From NCBI GenBank assembly GCA_018241125.1, contig JAFEEL010000015.1, forward strand, positions 1 to 52,092: a stretch of DNA of 52,092 bases, in the 5' to 3' direction. The stretch's first letter is position 1. Each line of letters opens with the position of its first letter. The DNA is from Pseudomonadota bacterium (lineage in GTDB: Bacteria; Pseudomonadota; Gammaproteobacteria; Xanthomonadales; Xanthomonadaceae). Positions 22,848 to 32,489 of this stretch are shown here, piece after piece. The notes beneath the pieces were generated by a model, which was given only the letters and a program-made list of their open reading frames with translations, was not told the origin of the DNA and did no database searches. The translations under genes and the position numbers were made by a program.

Positions 22848-23579
22848 ATGAGCCATTCGTATCGCGCCCTGCTTGTCGCCGCGTGGGTCGCTGCCGGCGT
22901 CGGCGCGCTCGCCGCTGCATCCATCGCGCAAGACCAGCCCGCCGGACCGGCCAAGCTGTATCGCTGGGTCGGCCCGGACGGCAAGGTGCATTACGGCGAC
23001 GACATTCCACCCGAGGCGCTCAATCAGGCCCGGCAGGAAATCAGCAAGAACACCGGCAACGTGCTCAAGACCGTCGATCGCCCGCTCACCGCCGAGGAAC
23101 GGGCCGCCGCAGACGCCAAGACCGAGGCCGATCGACAGGCGGGACTGGCGCTGGCCAAGGCCAAGGAAAACGACCAGATCCTGCTGAACTCCTACCCGAC
23201 CGAGGCCGACCTCACGCGGGCCTACGCCGACCGCGTCGGCAGCCAGACCGGCAACCTCAAGACCCTGCGTTTGAGTCTGGCCGACCAGCAAAGCAGCCTG
23301 GCCTCATTCCTGTACGCCGCTTCCACCAAGGAACTGGAAGGCAAGCCGGTGGATGCCTATCTGGTGGCATCGATCGGCAAGCTGCACACGCAGATTCTGG
23401 CCCAGCAACAGGCGGAGAGCGACGCGCTCGCGCAACTGGCGAGCACCCGACAGGAAGCGACCACCACCTTGGCGCATTATCGCCAGCTGCGAGCAGCCCT
23501 GTTGGCGGCCCATTCGAGCGAACAGGCCACGCCGGCGTCGCCGGCAAGCGGTTCACCGGCATCGCCGGCGCACGACTGA
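22848..23579 (+). CDS. DUF4124 domain-containing exported protein
   Basis: This 243-residue protein starts with a signal peptide (hydrophobic ALLVAAWVAAGVGALAAASI), then a DUF4124 segment, LYRWVGPDGKVHYGDDIPPE, near residue 40. The remainder is a long Ala/Gln/Glu-rich helical region, probably coiled coil, ending in a Ser-Pro-Ala tail. DUF4124 proteins are periplasmic and mostly uncharacterised. CGGAGG at 22837-22842 supports the ATG at 22848. It lies 25 bases after pyrE and converges on algC with a 17-base gap and no visible terminator. I assign no function. Confidence 0.8.
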   Translation: MSHSYRALLVAAWVAAGVGALAAASIAQDQPAGPAKLYRWVGPDGKVHYGDDIPPEALNQARQEISKNTGNVLKTVDRPLTAEERAAADAKTEADRQAGLALAKAKENDQILLNSYPTEADLTRAYADRVGSQTGNLKTLRLSLADQQSSLASFLYAASTKELEGKPVDAYLVASIGKLHTQILAQQQAESDALAQLASTRQEATTTLAHYRQLRAALLAAHSSEQATPASPASGSPASPAHD

Positions 23580-23596
23580 CCGCACGCGGCACGCGA

Positions 23597-25909
23597 TCAG
23601 AACGGCAGTTTCAGATCCGATCGCAGCGCCAGCAGTTGTTCGCGGAACGCATTCTGGATGCGCGCCAGCGCTTCGGGCGTATCGGCATCGAAGCGCAGTA
23701 CCAGCACCGGCGTGGTGTTTGACGCGCGCACCAGCCCCCAACCGTCGGGCCAGTCGGCGCGCACCCCGTCGATGGTCGCCACCCGCGCGCCATCGAACCT
23801 GGCCTGCTCGCGGAACTTGTCGACGAAGTCGTGCGGCGTGCCGCCGTCGATGGCCACCTTGATTTCGGGCGTGGAGAAGCCCTTGGGCAGCTCGGCGAAC
23901 ACTTCATCGGCCGTCTCCGGCCGTGCCGCGAGGATTTCCAGCAAACGCGCGGCCGCGTAGATGCCATCGTCGAAGCCGTACCAGCGCTCCTTGAAGAAGA
24001 AGTGCCCGCTCATCTCGCCGGCCAGCTCGGCGCCGGTTTCCTTCATCTTGGCCTTGATCAGCGAGTGTCCGGTCTTCCACATCAACGGGCTGCCGCCGTG
24101 GCCGAGGATGTGCCCGGCCAGATGCCCGGTGCACTTGACGTCGTAGACGATGCACGCGCCCGGATTGCGGCTGAGCACGTCCTCGGCAAACAACATCAAC
24201 AACCGATCCGGATAGATGATTTCTCCGGCGCGCGTGACCACGCCCAAGCGGTCGCCATCGCCGTCGAATGCCACCCCGATATCGGCATTCAGGCGCTGCA
24301 CCATCTGGACGGCGTCGGTGAGGTTCTTGGGCTCGCTGGGGTCGGGGTGGTGGTTGGGGAAGCTGCTGTCCACCTCGCAGAAGATCGGCGCGACCTCGGC
24401 GCCGATCGCCTCCAGCACTTCCGGCCCGATCAAACCGGCCACGCCATTGCCCGCATCGACCACGACTTTCAGCTTGCGCTCGAGCTGGATGTCGTCGGCG
24501 ATGCGCTGGATGTAGTCGGCAGCAATCTCGCGCTGCTGCACGCCGCCCAACGTGGTGGCCTTGAACAGTCGGTTTTCGGCGATGCGCACGTACAAATCCT
24601 GGATGGTGTCGCCGGCCAGGGTTTCGCCGCCGAGCACGATCTTGAAACCGTTGTAGTCGGGAGGATTATGGCTGCCGGTCACCGCCACGCACGAGCCGGT
24701 GCGCAAGTGGAACGCGCCGAAATAGCACAGCGGCGTTGCCGCCTGACCGATGTCGATGACCTCGCGGCCGGCTTGCCGCAGGCCCTCGATCAAGGCACCG
24801 GCCAGTTCGGGCCCGGAGGCGCGCCCATCGCGGCCGACCACGATGTCGCGCAGGCCTTGATCCTGCATCACGCTGCCAATCGCCAAACCGAGCAGTCGGG
24901 CCACACCGGCATCGAGGTTCTGCCCGACCACCCCGCGGATGTCGTAGGCACGGAAGATTTCGCGCGAAATCGCCACGGCCGCCGGTTTGGCCGCTTCCTT
25001 CACTTCGACCTTGCGCTCGGGCGCTGGCGTCGGCGTCAGGTCGGCCAGCGTGTTCGTCGACGCCGCAGCGCCGGCCGCGTCCGCCGTGCCGGCCAGGGCC
25101 GCGCCGAACTTGAGCAAGCCGATGCCTCCGGCCAGCAGCAACGCAGCCAGCAGGTAACTCGGCAGCGTGCCAAGACCCAGCATCCCCTCGACCTGCGGCG
25201 GACTGCCGGTAACGATCTCGAAGCCGCCGTCGCGAACCGCCAAGCGGTCGGACTTGCCGAGCACCACCGCAGTGGCATCGCCCCGCGAAGCCACCACGTA
25301 GCCGTGGAATTGCAACGAAACGAACCCGCCACCGGTGCTGGCCGACTCGATCGGGTTTTTCAGTTCGTCGATCGGCAGATCGACCAGTGCCAACGCCTTG
25401 ACCTCACTGCCCTGCCGGATCGCCCCGGCGATCACCAGCCGCGGCTGTCCGTCCACCCGCGCCACGCCGGCGCGGGTCACGCCATCGCGCAAGGTGGCAG
25501 TGAGCACCGCCACGCGCCCGAACCCGAACTTGGCCGGATCGCTGAACGCCGATCCAAGGTCGGGCTGGACGAATTGCACCGACTTGCCATCGGCCCAGCG
25601 CTTCTGGAAGTCCCTGGCAGCTTGCGCGAAATCGCCTTCGCCGGCCGCGGTGACCACCTCCGGCGCCGCTGCGGCATGATCGAAACTGGTGATCAGATCG
25701 GTCAGATAGGTCTTTTCGGCGCCCTGCAAGCGGGCGCCTTCGCTCGCCACCGTGCTCTGCGCCCGACTCGACACGCCTTGCCGCCACCCATCCCAGGCCA
25801 GCAGCAACGCCAGCAGGCACAACAAGCCCGCAAGCGGCAGGCGCAACTGTCCGACGGCCACCTTGATGGCGTCGGTCACTGGCGGTTTGTCGTGTTCGTC
25901 CTTGCCCAT
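23597..25909 (-). CDS. algC: Phosphomannomutase/phosphoglucomutase AlgC with membrane-anchored N-terminal extension
   Basis: The enzyme interconverts the 6- and 1-phosphates of mannose or glucose for exopolysaccharide and LPS precursors. The catalytic half has IFRAYDIRGVVG near 318, phosphoserine loop TGSHNPPDYNGFK (Ser413) and metal loop DGDGDR at 549-554. In front is an extension of about 310 residues: a transmembrane segment at 23-40, a periplasmic domain of about 200 residues, a second transmembrane segment at 249-268, and an Ala/Pro linker. The 770-residue total compares with about 460 for the bare enzyme; such extensions occur in pseudomonads and xanthomonads. GGGGGGAT precedes the ATG. 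It is the last gene of coaBC-dut-algC. Confidence 0.93.
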   Translation of the reverse strand: MGKDEHDKPPVTDAIKVAVGQLRLPLAGLLCLLALLLAWDGWRQGVSSRAQSTVASEGARLQGAEKTYLTDLITSFDHAAAAPEVVTAAGEGDFAQAARDFQKRWADGKSVQFVQPDLGSAFSDPAKFGFGRVAVLTATLRDGVTRAGVARVDGQPRLVIAGAIRQGSEVKALALVDLPIDELKNPIESASTGGGFVSLQFHGYVVASRGDATAVVLGKSDRLAVRDGGFEIVTGSPPQVEGMLGLGTLPSYLLAALLLAGGIGLLKFGAALAGTADAAGAAASTNTLADLTPTPAPERKVEVKEAAKPAAVAISREIFRAYDIRGVVGQNLDAGVARLLGLAIGSVMQDQGLRDIVVGRDGRASGPELAGALIEGLRQAGREVIDIGQAATPLCYFGAFHLRTGSCVAVTGSHNPPDYNGFKIVLGGETLAGDTIQDLYVRIAENRLFKATTLGGVQQREIAADYIQRIADDIQLERKLKVVVDAGNGVAGLIGPEVLEAIGAEVAPIFCEVDSSFPNHHPDPSEPKNLTDAVQMVQRLNADIGVAFDGDGDRLGVVTRAGEIIYPDRLLMLFAEDVLSRNPGACIVYDVKCTGHLAGHILGHGGSPLMWKTGHSLIKAKMKETGAELAGEMSGHFFFKERWYGFDDGIYAAARLLEILAARPETADEVFAELPKGFSTPEIKVAIDGGTPHDFVDKFREQARFDGARVATIDGVRADWPDGWGLVRASNTTPVLVLRFDADTPEALARIQNAFREQLLALRSDLKLPF

Positions 25910-25941
25910 CCGTATCCCCCCCGGTTCAGATGGTGCGCGCG

Positions 25942-26400
25942 TCAACTCACGCCAGTATGGCCGAATCCGCCTTGACCGCGCGCACTTTGCGCAAACTCAT
26001 CCACCACCTGCAACGCCACTCGCACGATCGGCAAGAATACCAACTGCGCGATGCGATCGCCCGGAACGATGGTATAGGGCACCCCGGATCGATTCCAGCC
26101 ACTGACCATGAGCGGGCCTTGGTAATCGGCGTCGATCAAGCCCACTAGGTTGCCCAGCACCAGTCCGTGCTTGTGGCCCAACCCCGAGCGCGGCAGGATC
26201 GTCGCGCACAGGTTCGGATCGCCGATGTGGATGGCGACGCCGGTCGGGATCAGCGACGATTGCCCCGGTTGCAAGCTCAGCGGTGCGTCGAGCATCGCCC
26301 GCAGATCCATGCCCGCCGATGCCGCGGTGGCGTAGTCGGGCAGCGGAAACTCGCGGCCCAGGCGCGCATCGAGCACGCGCATTTGCACTTGCGCAATCAT
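25942..26400 (-). CDS. dut: dUTP diphosphatase
   Basis: Dut hydrolyses dUTP to dUMP, which keeps uracil out of DNA and feeds dTMP synthesis. The 152-residue protein has all five trimeric dUTPase motifs in order: [39 protein letters not shown] and a C-terminal GQGGFGHTG. The last usually reads FGSTG, so His for Ser is a small departure. The ATG overlaps the coaBC stop as ATGA, so the two are translationally coupled. algC begins 32 bases downstream. Confidence 0.96.
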   Translation of the reverse strand: MIAQVQMRVLDARLGREFPLPDYATAASAGMDLRAMLDAPLSLQPGQSSLIPTGVAIHIGDPNLCATILPRSGLGHKHGLVLGNLVGLIDADYQGPLMVSGWNRSGVPYTIVPGDRIAQLVFLPIVRVALQVVDEFAQSARGQGGFGHTGVS

Positions 26401-27659
26401 GCGGTGGCGGCCTTGGAGTTGGCGACGCGCTCGATCAACAGGCGCAGCAGATCCCGCGCCAGCACCGATTTGCGCGCCGGCCCCAACGCCACCACTTCGG
26501 CTGCGCCGTCGCCGCCGCGCCAATACACGTCCAGCGCGTTGTCGTCGCTGTCAAAGCCGCTGCCGGCCACGCCGACCCGATTGGCGGCGATGGCATCGAC
26601 CTTCTTGCGCGCCAGCTTGTCGCGGGCCGAGTCGGCCAACCCGGTGGTTTCGGCGGCAAATCCAACCACCAACGGCGGCCGCTGCGCATGAGCAGCGACC
26701 GCAGCGAGGATATCCGGCGTGCGCACCAGTTCCAGGGTCAGACCGCTGTCGTCGGAGGTCGTGGGCTTCTTGATCTTGTGTTCGGCCACCTGCGCGGGCG
26801 TGAAATCGGCTACCGCGGCCGCACCGATGTAGATGTCCTGCGGCAGCGCGCCCAGCACCGCGGCGTGCATGTCGTGCGCGCTGCGCACGTCGATGCGACG
26901 TACGCCCGCTGGCGTTGGCAACCCCACGGGCCCGGCGACCAAGGTCACCTGCGCGCCCATTTCGGCGGCTGCGGCGGCGATCGCGAAGCCCATCTTCCCC
27001 GAGCTGCGATTGCCCAGATAGCGCACCGGGTCGAGGTCTTCATAGGTCGGCCCGGCGCTGACCAGCACGCGCCGGCCGGTGAGCGGCCCGTCGCCGCTGT
27101 GCGCACGCGACGCGGCCAATGCCGCGACGATGGCGTCGGGTTCGGCCATGCGCCCCGGGCCGAACTCGCCGCAGGCCTGCGCGCCCGCGTCCGGGCCGAG
27201 CACCTGCGCGCCGCGCGCTTGCAGCAACGCCATGTTCGCCTGCGTGGCCGGGTGCAGCCACATGCGGTGGTTCATCGCCGGCGCCACTGCCAGCGGCGCG
27301 GTGGTGGCAAGGCACAGCGTGCTGAGCAGATCGTCGGCTTGCCCGTGCGCCAGCCGCGCCAGCACGTCGGCACTGGCCGGCGCGATGACTACCCGCGTGG
27401 CCCAGCGCGCCAGTTCGATATGCCCCATCGCGCCTTCGGCGGCCGCATCCCACAGGCTGTCGCGCACCGTGCGGCCCGACAGCGCCTGGAACGTCGCCGC
27501 GCCCACGAACTGTCCGGCCGCCGCGGTCATCACCACCTGCACCTGCGCGCCGGCATCGCGCAGCCGGCGCACCAGCTCGGCGGCCTTGTACGCGGCGATG
27601 CCACCGCTGACACCCAGCAGGATGCGTTCACCGGCCAGATCGAAGCTCACGTCAGGCAA
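26397..27659 (-). CDS. coaBC: Bifunctional phosphopantothenoylcysteine decarboxylase/phosphopantothenate-cysteine ligase
   Basis: CoaBC performs two steps of coenzyme A synthesis: ligation of cysteine to 4'-phosphopantothenate and decarboxylation of the product. In the 420-residue protein the N-terminal CoaC flavoprotein has [18 protein letters not shown], the active His80 (GHIEL), Asn130 (PAMNHRMW) and Cys163 ([10 protein letters not shown]). The CoaB part starts near residue 192 with [20 protein letters not shown] followed by RSSGKMG. It heads the minus-strand operon and is divergent from radC, an order also known in Pseudomonas. Confidence 0.97.
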   Translation of the reverse strand: MPDVSFDLAGERILLGVSGGIAAYKAAELVRRLRDAGAQVQVVMTAAAGQFVGAATFQALSGRTVRDSLWDAAAEGAMGHIELARWATRVVIAPASADVLARLAHGQADDLLSTLCLATTAPLAVAPAMNHRMWLHPATQANMALLQARGAQVLGPDAGAQACGEFGPGRMAEPDAIVAALAASRAHSGDGPLTGRRVLVSAGPTYEDLDPVRYLGNRSSGKMGFAIAAAAAEMGAQVTLVAGPVGLPTPAGVRRIDVRSAHDMHAAVLGALPQDIYIGAAAVADFTPAQVAEHKIKKPTTSDDSGLTLELVRTPDILAAVAAHAQRPPLVVGFAAETTGLADSARDKLARKKVDAIAANRVGVAGSGFDSDDNALDVYWRGGDGAAEVVALGPARKSVLARDLLRLLIERVANSKAATA

Positions 27660-27790
27660 ATCCTACAAGCGGGCAAGCCGATAGCTTAACGGGCAATCGG
27701 CCACGGCGGACAGATGCGGGTGTGGCCTTGGGGCAATGTGCAGATCAAGGCGGGAAGCCGGTAGCCGGGAACAGGCGCCCCCATCCCAAC

Positions 27791-27812
27791 CTTCCCCCGC
27801 AAGCGGGGGAAG
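27791..27812. terminator. Perfect hairpin in the coaBC-radC intergenic region
   Basis: CTTCCCCCGC pairs perfectly over 10 bp with GCGGGGGAAG around the loop AA. It lies between two divergent genes, so a terminator role is unlikely for either. The sequence belongs to a family of C-rich intergenic repeats, and a similar stem occurs at 42927-42944. Confidence 0.5.
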
Positions 27813-27851
27813 GGGCCGCATGACCGCCCCCCACGTCGCAACTCGCTGCTG

Positions 27852-27942
27852 TCCTCTGTCCTCTGTCCTCTGTCCTCTGTCCTCTGTCCTCTGTCCTCTG
27901 TCCTCTGTCCTCTGTCCTCTGTCCTCTGTCCTCTGTCCTCTG
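27852..27942 (+). repeat. Thirteen perfect TCCTCTG heptamers before radC
   Basis: The 91 bases are 13 uninterrupted copies of TCCTCTG, ending four bases before the radC ATG. The same heptamer, in two copies, ends just before the pyrE ATG. No Shine-Dalgarno site is left in front of radC. Slippage would change the promoter or leader spacing but not the reading frame. Confidence 0.97.
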
Positions 27943-27946
27943 AACC

Positions 27947-28621
27947 ATGAAAATCAGCGACTGGCCCGCCGATGAACGCCCGCGTGAACGTCTGCTCGCG
28001 CACGGCCCTCAAGTACTATCCGATGCCGAGTTGCTGGCGATCTTTCTCGGCTCGGGGGCGCGCGGCATGGACGCGGTGGAGTCGGCGCGTGCACTGCTGG
28101 CGCGCGTCGGATCGCTGCGCGCGCTGCTGGAAAAACCCGGCGCCGACCTGCTCGCCGAACCGGGGCTGGGCCCGGCGCGGGTGTGCGCGCTCAAGGCGGC
28201 GCTGGAACTGGGCAGCCGGCATCTGGCCGCGGGGCTGGCGCGCGGTGAGGCGCTGAGTGATCCGGCGCGCGCCGGTGAATACTTCGCCCGCCGCCTGCGC
28301 GGCCTGCCGCACGAGGTCTTCGCCGGATTGTTCCTCGACAACCGGCACCGTGCGATCGGTTTCGAGGAACTGTTCCGCGGCACCCTCGACGGCGCCGAGG
28401 TGTACCCGCGCGAAGTGCTCAAGCGCTGTCTTGCGCACAACGCCGCCGCGCTGATCGTTGGCCACAACCACCCTTCCGGCAGCAGCGAGCCATCGGCGGC
28501 AGACCGCGCGGTGACGCTGCGCCTGCGCGATGCGCTGGCGCTGGTGGAAGTGCGCCTGCTGGATCATTTCGTGATCGGCGACGGCCCGCCGTGTTCGCTG
28601 GCCGCGCGCGGCTGGGTGTGA
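27947..28621 (+). CDS. radC: RadC (JAB/MPN-domain protein)
   Basis: The 224-residue protein has an N-terminal helix-hairpin-helix-like region (AEPGLGPARVCALKAALELG) and a C-terminal JAB/MPN domain with His173-x-His175 and Asp186 in GHNHPSGSSEPSAAD. These are the expected zinc ligands of the fold. RadC was once linked to DNA repair, but its role is uncertain. The N-terminus MKISDWPADERPRERLL is typical, so the ATG is secure even though only heptamer repeats precede it. It is divergent from coaBC. Confidence 0.95.
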   Translation: MKISDWPADERPRERLLAHGPQVLSDAELLAIFLGSGARGMDAVESARALLARVGSLRALLEKPGADLLAEPGLGPARVCALKAALELGSRHLAAGLARGEALSDPARAGEYFARRLRGLPHEVFAGLFLDNRHRAIGFEELFRGTLDGAEVYPREVLKRCLAHNAAALIVGHNHPSGSSEPSAADRAVTLRLRDALALVEVRLLDHFVIGDGPPCSLAARGWV

Positions 28622-28709
28622 CCATCGCGGGGATTGCCGCGCGCCATGCCAGCGCGGATATACTGCCGCCGCGGCCACTTGCCGCCAGCCGGAAGGCCGC
28701 ACCAGCGTC

Positions 28710-29750
28710 GTGATCCTCGGGTACTCCAGGGTGTATCCCGCCGACGCCGTCGAGCGCGCCCTGCCCGACGCGAACGCGGCGCGCGCGCTATTCCAGGGTT
28801 CCCGCATCGACATTCTGGAATTCGTGGACCGCCGACGGCAGCGACTGTTGGCGCATTTCGGGCCCGACAGCGCCACCGAGCTCGACCGCGCCGCCGATGC
28901 CTTCGTGCTCGGCACAGCGCGTCTGGGGATGCGCCACGGCAGTTTCGGCCACGACTTCCACGCCTACCACAACGAAGCCCACGTGATGGAGCTGGCGCAG
29001 CGTCGGCTCAACGCCTACGAGAGTCGGCTCGGTCTGGCGGCGATGCCCTTGGAAGACTGGCTGGCGCTGGCGCTGTTCGCCGCCTGCCACGACCTGCGCC
29101 AGCGCGAACCGCAAGACGCGCCCGGGCCGGTCGGCGGCAACGAGGCGGCCAGCATCGCCGAAACCTTGCGCATTCTGGATGCCTGCGGCTACGACCGCAC
29201 GCGCGACCGCCAGCAGTACGTGGCCATCGAAATGGCGATCGCCGGCAGTTCGTTCGGCCTGTTCGCACGGCCGCTGGAAAACTCCGCCGAGGCTGCGCTC
29301 GGCGGCGGCGCGCTGGCGCGCCACCTGCCGGGCTTTCTGGACCAGGTGGTGCCGAACTGGCGCGGCGACGCCACCATCGAGCGCGCCCTGATCGTGGCAC
29401 GCATCGCCGCCGATCTGGACACCGCCAACGCCGGCGAATCGTTCGCCGAACTGGCCGACAGCGCGGTGCGCCTGTGCCGCGAACGCGAGATGCGCGAGGG
29501 GCGCGATCTCGACGCGGCCGCATCGGCCCTGCCGTGCCTCGGGTTCCTGAGTACCGGCCAGGAGCGCTTCTTTTTCGAACTGCACCACTTCTGCTCGCGC
29601 GAAGGCGAGCGCGTGTTCGGTGCCGGCAAAGCCGCCAACGCCCCGCGCGTGCGCGCGGTCAGCGCCGCGCTGCGGGCACGCTTCGCGCAACAGCCGCCGG
29701 CCAGCGGCGCGGCGGTGATCGCGGTCTACGAACAACTGGCCGCAGGCTGA
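28710..29750 (+). CDS. HD-domain hydrolase-like protein of unknown function
   Basis: This 346-residue protein has the pattern [18 protein letters not shown] (His87, His91) followed by FAACHDLRQ (His127-Asp128). These fit a divergent HD metal-dependent phosphohydrolase fold, as in cyclic-nucleotide phosphodiesterases. A later acidic segment, [11 protein letters not shown], could supply another ligand. The start is taken as GTG at 28710, with a weak GGAAGG upstream. It sits alone between radC and argS. The substrate cannot be predicted and I do not recognise a named family. Confidence 0.7.
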   Translation: MILGYSRVYPADAVERALPDANAARALFQGSRIDILEFVDRRRQRLLAHFGPDSATELDRAADAFVLGTARLGMRHGSFGHDFHAYHNEAHVMELAQRRLNAYESRLGLAAMPLEDWLALALFAACHDLRQREPQDAPGPVGGNEAASIAETLRILDACGYDRTRDRQQYVAIEMAIAGSSFGLFARPLENSAEAALGGGALARHLPGFLDQVVPNWRGDATIERALIVARIAADLDTANAGESFAELADSAVRLCREREMREGRDLDAAASALPCLGFLSTGQERFFFELHHFCSREGERVFGAGKAANAPRVRAVSAALRARFAQQPPASGAAVIAVYEQLAAG

Positions 29751-29782
29751 GTGCACGACGAGAAAATGCGGCGCGGCGAATC

Positions 29783-29788
29783 TATAAT
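29783..29788 (+). promoter_or_regulatory. Candidate -10 box upstream of argS
   Basis: A perfect TATAAT lies 33 bases before the argS GTG, in the 71-base gap after the HD-domain gene. No good -35 box is seen at the expected distance. Confidence 0.45.
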
Positions 29789-29821
29789 GGCGGCCGGATA
29801 CACCCGCTGGATGTTCTCCCT

Positions 29822-31585
29822 GTGAAAGACACCCTTCGCGCGCTGCTGTCGACCGCGGTCGAATCCCTGCGCGCATCCGGCACGTTGCCGGCCGACCTTG
29901 ACCTACCGACCCTCGCGGTCGAACGCACCAAGACCCGCGAGCACGGCGACTTCGCGTCCAACGTCGCGATGGCGCTGGCAAAAGCGGCCAGGTCCAACCC
30001 ACGCGCACTGGCGCAGCAGATCGTGGCGGCGATCCCGGCCAACGACGACATCGCCAAGGTCGAAATCGCCGGCCCGGGGTTCATCAACATCTTCCTCAGC
30101 GATGCCGCATGGCAACGGGAAATCGCCAGCGTGCTCGCCAAGGGCCGCCACTACGGTCGCTGCGCGGTTGGCAAGGGCGTGCGGGTGGGCGTGGAATACG
30201 TCTCGGCCAATCCCACCGGCCCGCTGCACGTCGGTCACGGCCGCGCCGCAGCCATTGGCGACACCCTGGCGCGCCTGCTGGCGGCCACCGGCTGGGACGT
30301 GGCGCGTGAGTTCTATTACAACGACGCCGGCGCGCAGATCGACAACCTCGCCCGCTCGGTGCAAGCCCGCTGCAAGGGCGTGTTCCCCGGCGATGCGGGT
30401 TGGCCCGAGGACGGCTACCGCGGCGATTACATCCTCGACATTGCCCGCAACTACCTGCTCGGCAAACCGGCGGCTGACGGTGTGGGAGGGGCTTCGGGCC
30501 CCGACTCGCGCAATGTGGGAGGGGCTTCCAGCCCCGATGCGCGCAATGTGGGAGGGGCTTCCAGCCCCGATGCGCGCAACCCCAACGACCTCGACGCCAT
30601 CCGCCGCTATGCGGTGGCGGTACTACGCGCCGAGCAGAACGCCGACCTGGCCGCGTTCGGGGTGCGCTTCGACGTGTTCTTCCTCGAATCCTCGCTGTAC
30701 GCCGACGGCAAGGTCGAAGAAACGGTCGCCGCGCTCACCGCCGGCGGCCACACCTACGAACAAGACGGCGCGCTGTGGCTGCGCAGCACCGATTTCGGCG
30801 ACGACAAGGACCGCGTCATGCGCAAGTCCGATGGCGCCTACACCTACTTCGTGCCGGACGTGGCCTATCACTACTCCAAGTGGCAGCGCGGCTACGTGCG
30901 CGCGATCACCGAGTTGGGCGCCGACCACCACGGCACGCTGACACGCGTGAAGGCCGGCTTGCAGGCGCTGGGCAAGGGCATCCCGAAGGACTGGCCGCAG
31001 TACGTGCTGCACCAGATGGTCACCGTGATGCGCGGCGGGCAGGAGGTGAAAATCTCCAAGCGCGCCGGCAGCTATCTCACCTTGCGCGATCTGATCGACG
31101 AAGCCGGGCGCGATGCCACGCGCTGGTTCCTGGTCGCGCGCAAGCCCGATTCACAGCTCGTGTTCGACATCGATCTGGCGCGTTCGCAGTCCAACGACAA
31201 CCCGGTCTACTACGTGCAGTACGCGCACGCGCGGGTGTGCAGCCTGCTGCGTCAGTGCGCAGAGAAAGGCTACACCTTCGATCAGGCCAACGGCGTGGCC
31301 AACCTGTCGAGGCTGACGGCGGAATCGGAACTGGCGCTGATGATCGAGATCTCGCGCTACCCTGAAGTGGTCGAAGCGGCGGCGGCGCAACTGGAACCAC
31401 AGGCACTGGCGCAGTATCTGCGTGAGCTGGCCAACGCCTTCCACACGTTTTACCACGCCCAACCCATCCTCGTGGCCGACGATGCGCCGCTGCGCGATGC
31501 CCGCTTGACGCTGGCACTGGCGGCGCGGCAGGCGTTGGCGAACGGGCTGGATCTGCTGGGCGTGGGCGCACCCGAGGCGATGTGA
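29822..31585 (+). CDS. argS: Arginyl-tRNA synthetase with an in-frame REP-like insertion
   Basis: ArgS charges tRNA-Arg. The 587-residue protein has the class I motifs HVGH at 136-139 ([19 protein letters not shown]) and KISK at 410-413 (variant of KMSK), plus the C-terminal anticodon-binding domain with [17 protein letters not shown]. The start is GTG at 29822, which encodes the typical KDTLRALL beginning; longer in-frame starts have no family match. At residues 220-252 three copies of an 11-residue unit ([11 protein letters not shown]-like) interrupt a linker. They are encoded by a 33-bp repeat that resembles an intergenic REP element. The frame is intact, so the enzyme is presumably functional. 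Confidence 0.96.
   Translation: MKDTLRALLSTAVESLRASGTLPADLDLPTLAVERTKTREHGDFASNVAMALAKAARSNPRALAQQIVAAIPANDDIAKVEIAGPGFINIFLSDAAWQREIASVLAKGRHYGRCAVGKGVRVGVEYVSANPTGPLHVGHGRAAAIGDTLARLLAATGWDVAREFYYNDAGAQIDNLARSVQARCKGVFPGDAGWPEDGYRGDYILDIARNYLLGKPAADGVGGASGPDSRNVGGASSPDARNVGGASSPDARNPNDLDAIRRYAVAVLRAEQNADLAAFGVRFDVFFLESSLYADGKVEETVAALTAGGHTYEQDGALWLRSTDFGDDKDRVMRKSDGAYTYFVPDVAYHYSKWQRGYVRAITELGADHHGTLTRVKAGLQALGKGIPKDWPQYVLHQMVTVMRGGQEVKISKRAGSYLTLRDLIDEAGRDATRWFLVARKPDSQLVFDIDLARSQSNDNPVYYVQYAHARVCSLLRQCAEKGYTFDQANGVANLSRLTAESELALMIEISRYPEVVEAAAAQLEPQALAQYLRELANAFHTFYHAQPILVADDAPLRDARLTLALAARQALANGLDLLGVGAPEAM
30480..30578 (+). repeat. Three 33-bp REP-like units inside argS
   Basis: Units at 30480-30512, 30513-30545 and 30546-30578 share TGTGGGAGGGGCTTC; the last two are identical. 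Each carries a short dyad, GGGGCTtccAGCCCC in units 2 and 3. The motif resembles GTGGGAG-type REP sequences found between genes in pseudomonads and xanthomonads. A 33-bp period keeps the argS frame open. Confidence 0.92.
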
Positions 31586-31586
31586 C

Positions 31587-32477
31587 ATGGCGGTCAAACG
31601 CGGCAAAAAGCAGGCGCGGCGCAAGGGCGAATCGAGCTTCAACGGCTTGGCGTGGCTGGGCGCGGGATTGCTGATCGGCGGCGCGGTCGCCATCGGCGTG
31701 TGGATCAAGGCACCGCACGCGGTCGATGGCCTGCTGCCGCATCCCAACCCTGCCGCCAAACCCAAGCTCGCCAGCGGCGCGACCGACGTGCCCGACGGTA
31801 ATCCACCGACGGCGTCTACGTCAGCCGCATCCGACGTCGCATCGCCGGCTGCCTCGCCGGGGCCGAAGAAGCCCAAGTACGATTTCTACACCTTGCTGCC
31901 CGAGCGCGAAGTCGTCATCCCGGATGACGAGTTGAATGCGCAGGTCAAGGCCGAAGCGGCCAATCTGGCCGCCAAGCAGCAAGCCGCGCTGGCCGCCGCC
32001 GCGACGGCGACCGCCAGCCCGTCCAGTACGACCGCGACCGCCGCCAGCCCTGCCGCCGGCATCGCGCAGACCAGCGCCGCATCCCCGGCCAACACGGCCA
32101 GCAGCAAGCCGATGGCGAGCAAGACGGTCGCTGCCGCAGATACCGCCGTCTCCAGCGCGAAGTCCGCCGACGTCGCGGCAACGGTCGCCACGAGCGCCGC
32201 CACCACGACTGCGAACGTCCCGGTGCCGGCATCGCAACTCAAGTCCGGGCAATACCTGCTGCAGGCCGGCGCATTCCGCAATACCAAACAAGCCGACGAT
32301 CTGAAGGCGCGCATCGCCATGCTGGGCTTGATCGGCCGGGTGGAAACCGTGCAAACCCCCGCCGGCGAAATGCACCGCGTGCGCCTCGGGCCCTACACCA
32401 CCGCCAGCGAACTGGAGGCGGCCAAGCAGAAGCTGTCCGGTAGCGGCTTGCCGGCGGTGGCGATCCGGGTGAAGTAA
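31587..32477 (+). CDS. SPOR-domain membrane protein, FtsN-like
   Basis: The 296-residue protein has a basic cytoplasmic start (MAVKRGKKQARRKGE), one transmembrane helix at about 22-42, a long Ala/Thr/Pro-rich periplasmic linker with YDFYTLLPEREVVIP, and a C-terminal SPOR domain (SGQYLLQAGAFRNTKQADDL, about residues 220-296). SPOR domains bind denuded septal peptidoglycan. This layout and the place after argS match FtsN-type proteins, and the YDFYTLLP segment is common to them. It begins one base after the argS stop. Whether this is the true FtsN is not certain. Confidence 0.85.
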   Translation: MAVKRGKKQARRKGESSFNGLAWLGAGLLIGGAVAIGVWIKAPHAVDGLLPHPNPAAKPKLASGATDVPDGNPPTASTSAASDVASPAASPGPKKPKYDFYTLLPEREVVIPDDELNAQVKAEAANLAAKQQAALAAAATATASPSSTTATAASPAAGIAQTSAASPANTASSKPMASKTVAAADTAVSSAKSADVAATVATSAATTTANVPVPASQLKSGQYLLQAGAFRNTKQADDLKARIAMLGLIGRVETVQTPAGEMHRVRLGPYTTASELEAAKQKLSGSGLPAVAIRVK

Positions 32478-32489
32478 GGAGCGGCGGAC

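Noticed and set aside
23831-25975. A 714-codon plus-strand open frame opposite algC
   Set aside because: It is an antisense shadow of algC with no family match.
30480-30578. argS as a pseudogene disrupted by repeats
   Set aside because: The insertion is 99 bases, keeps the frame, has no stop, and lies in a linker. Both class I motifs are intact.
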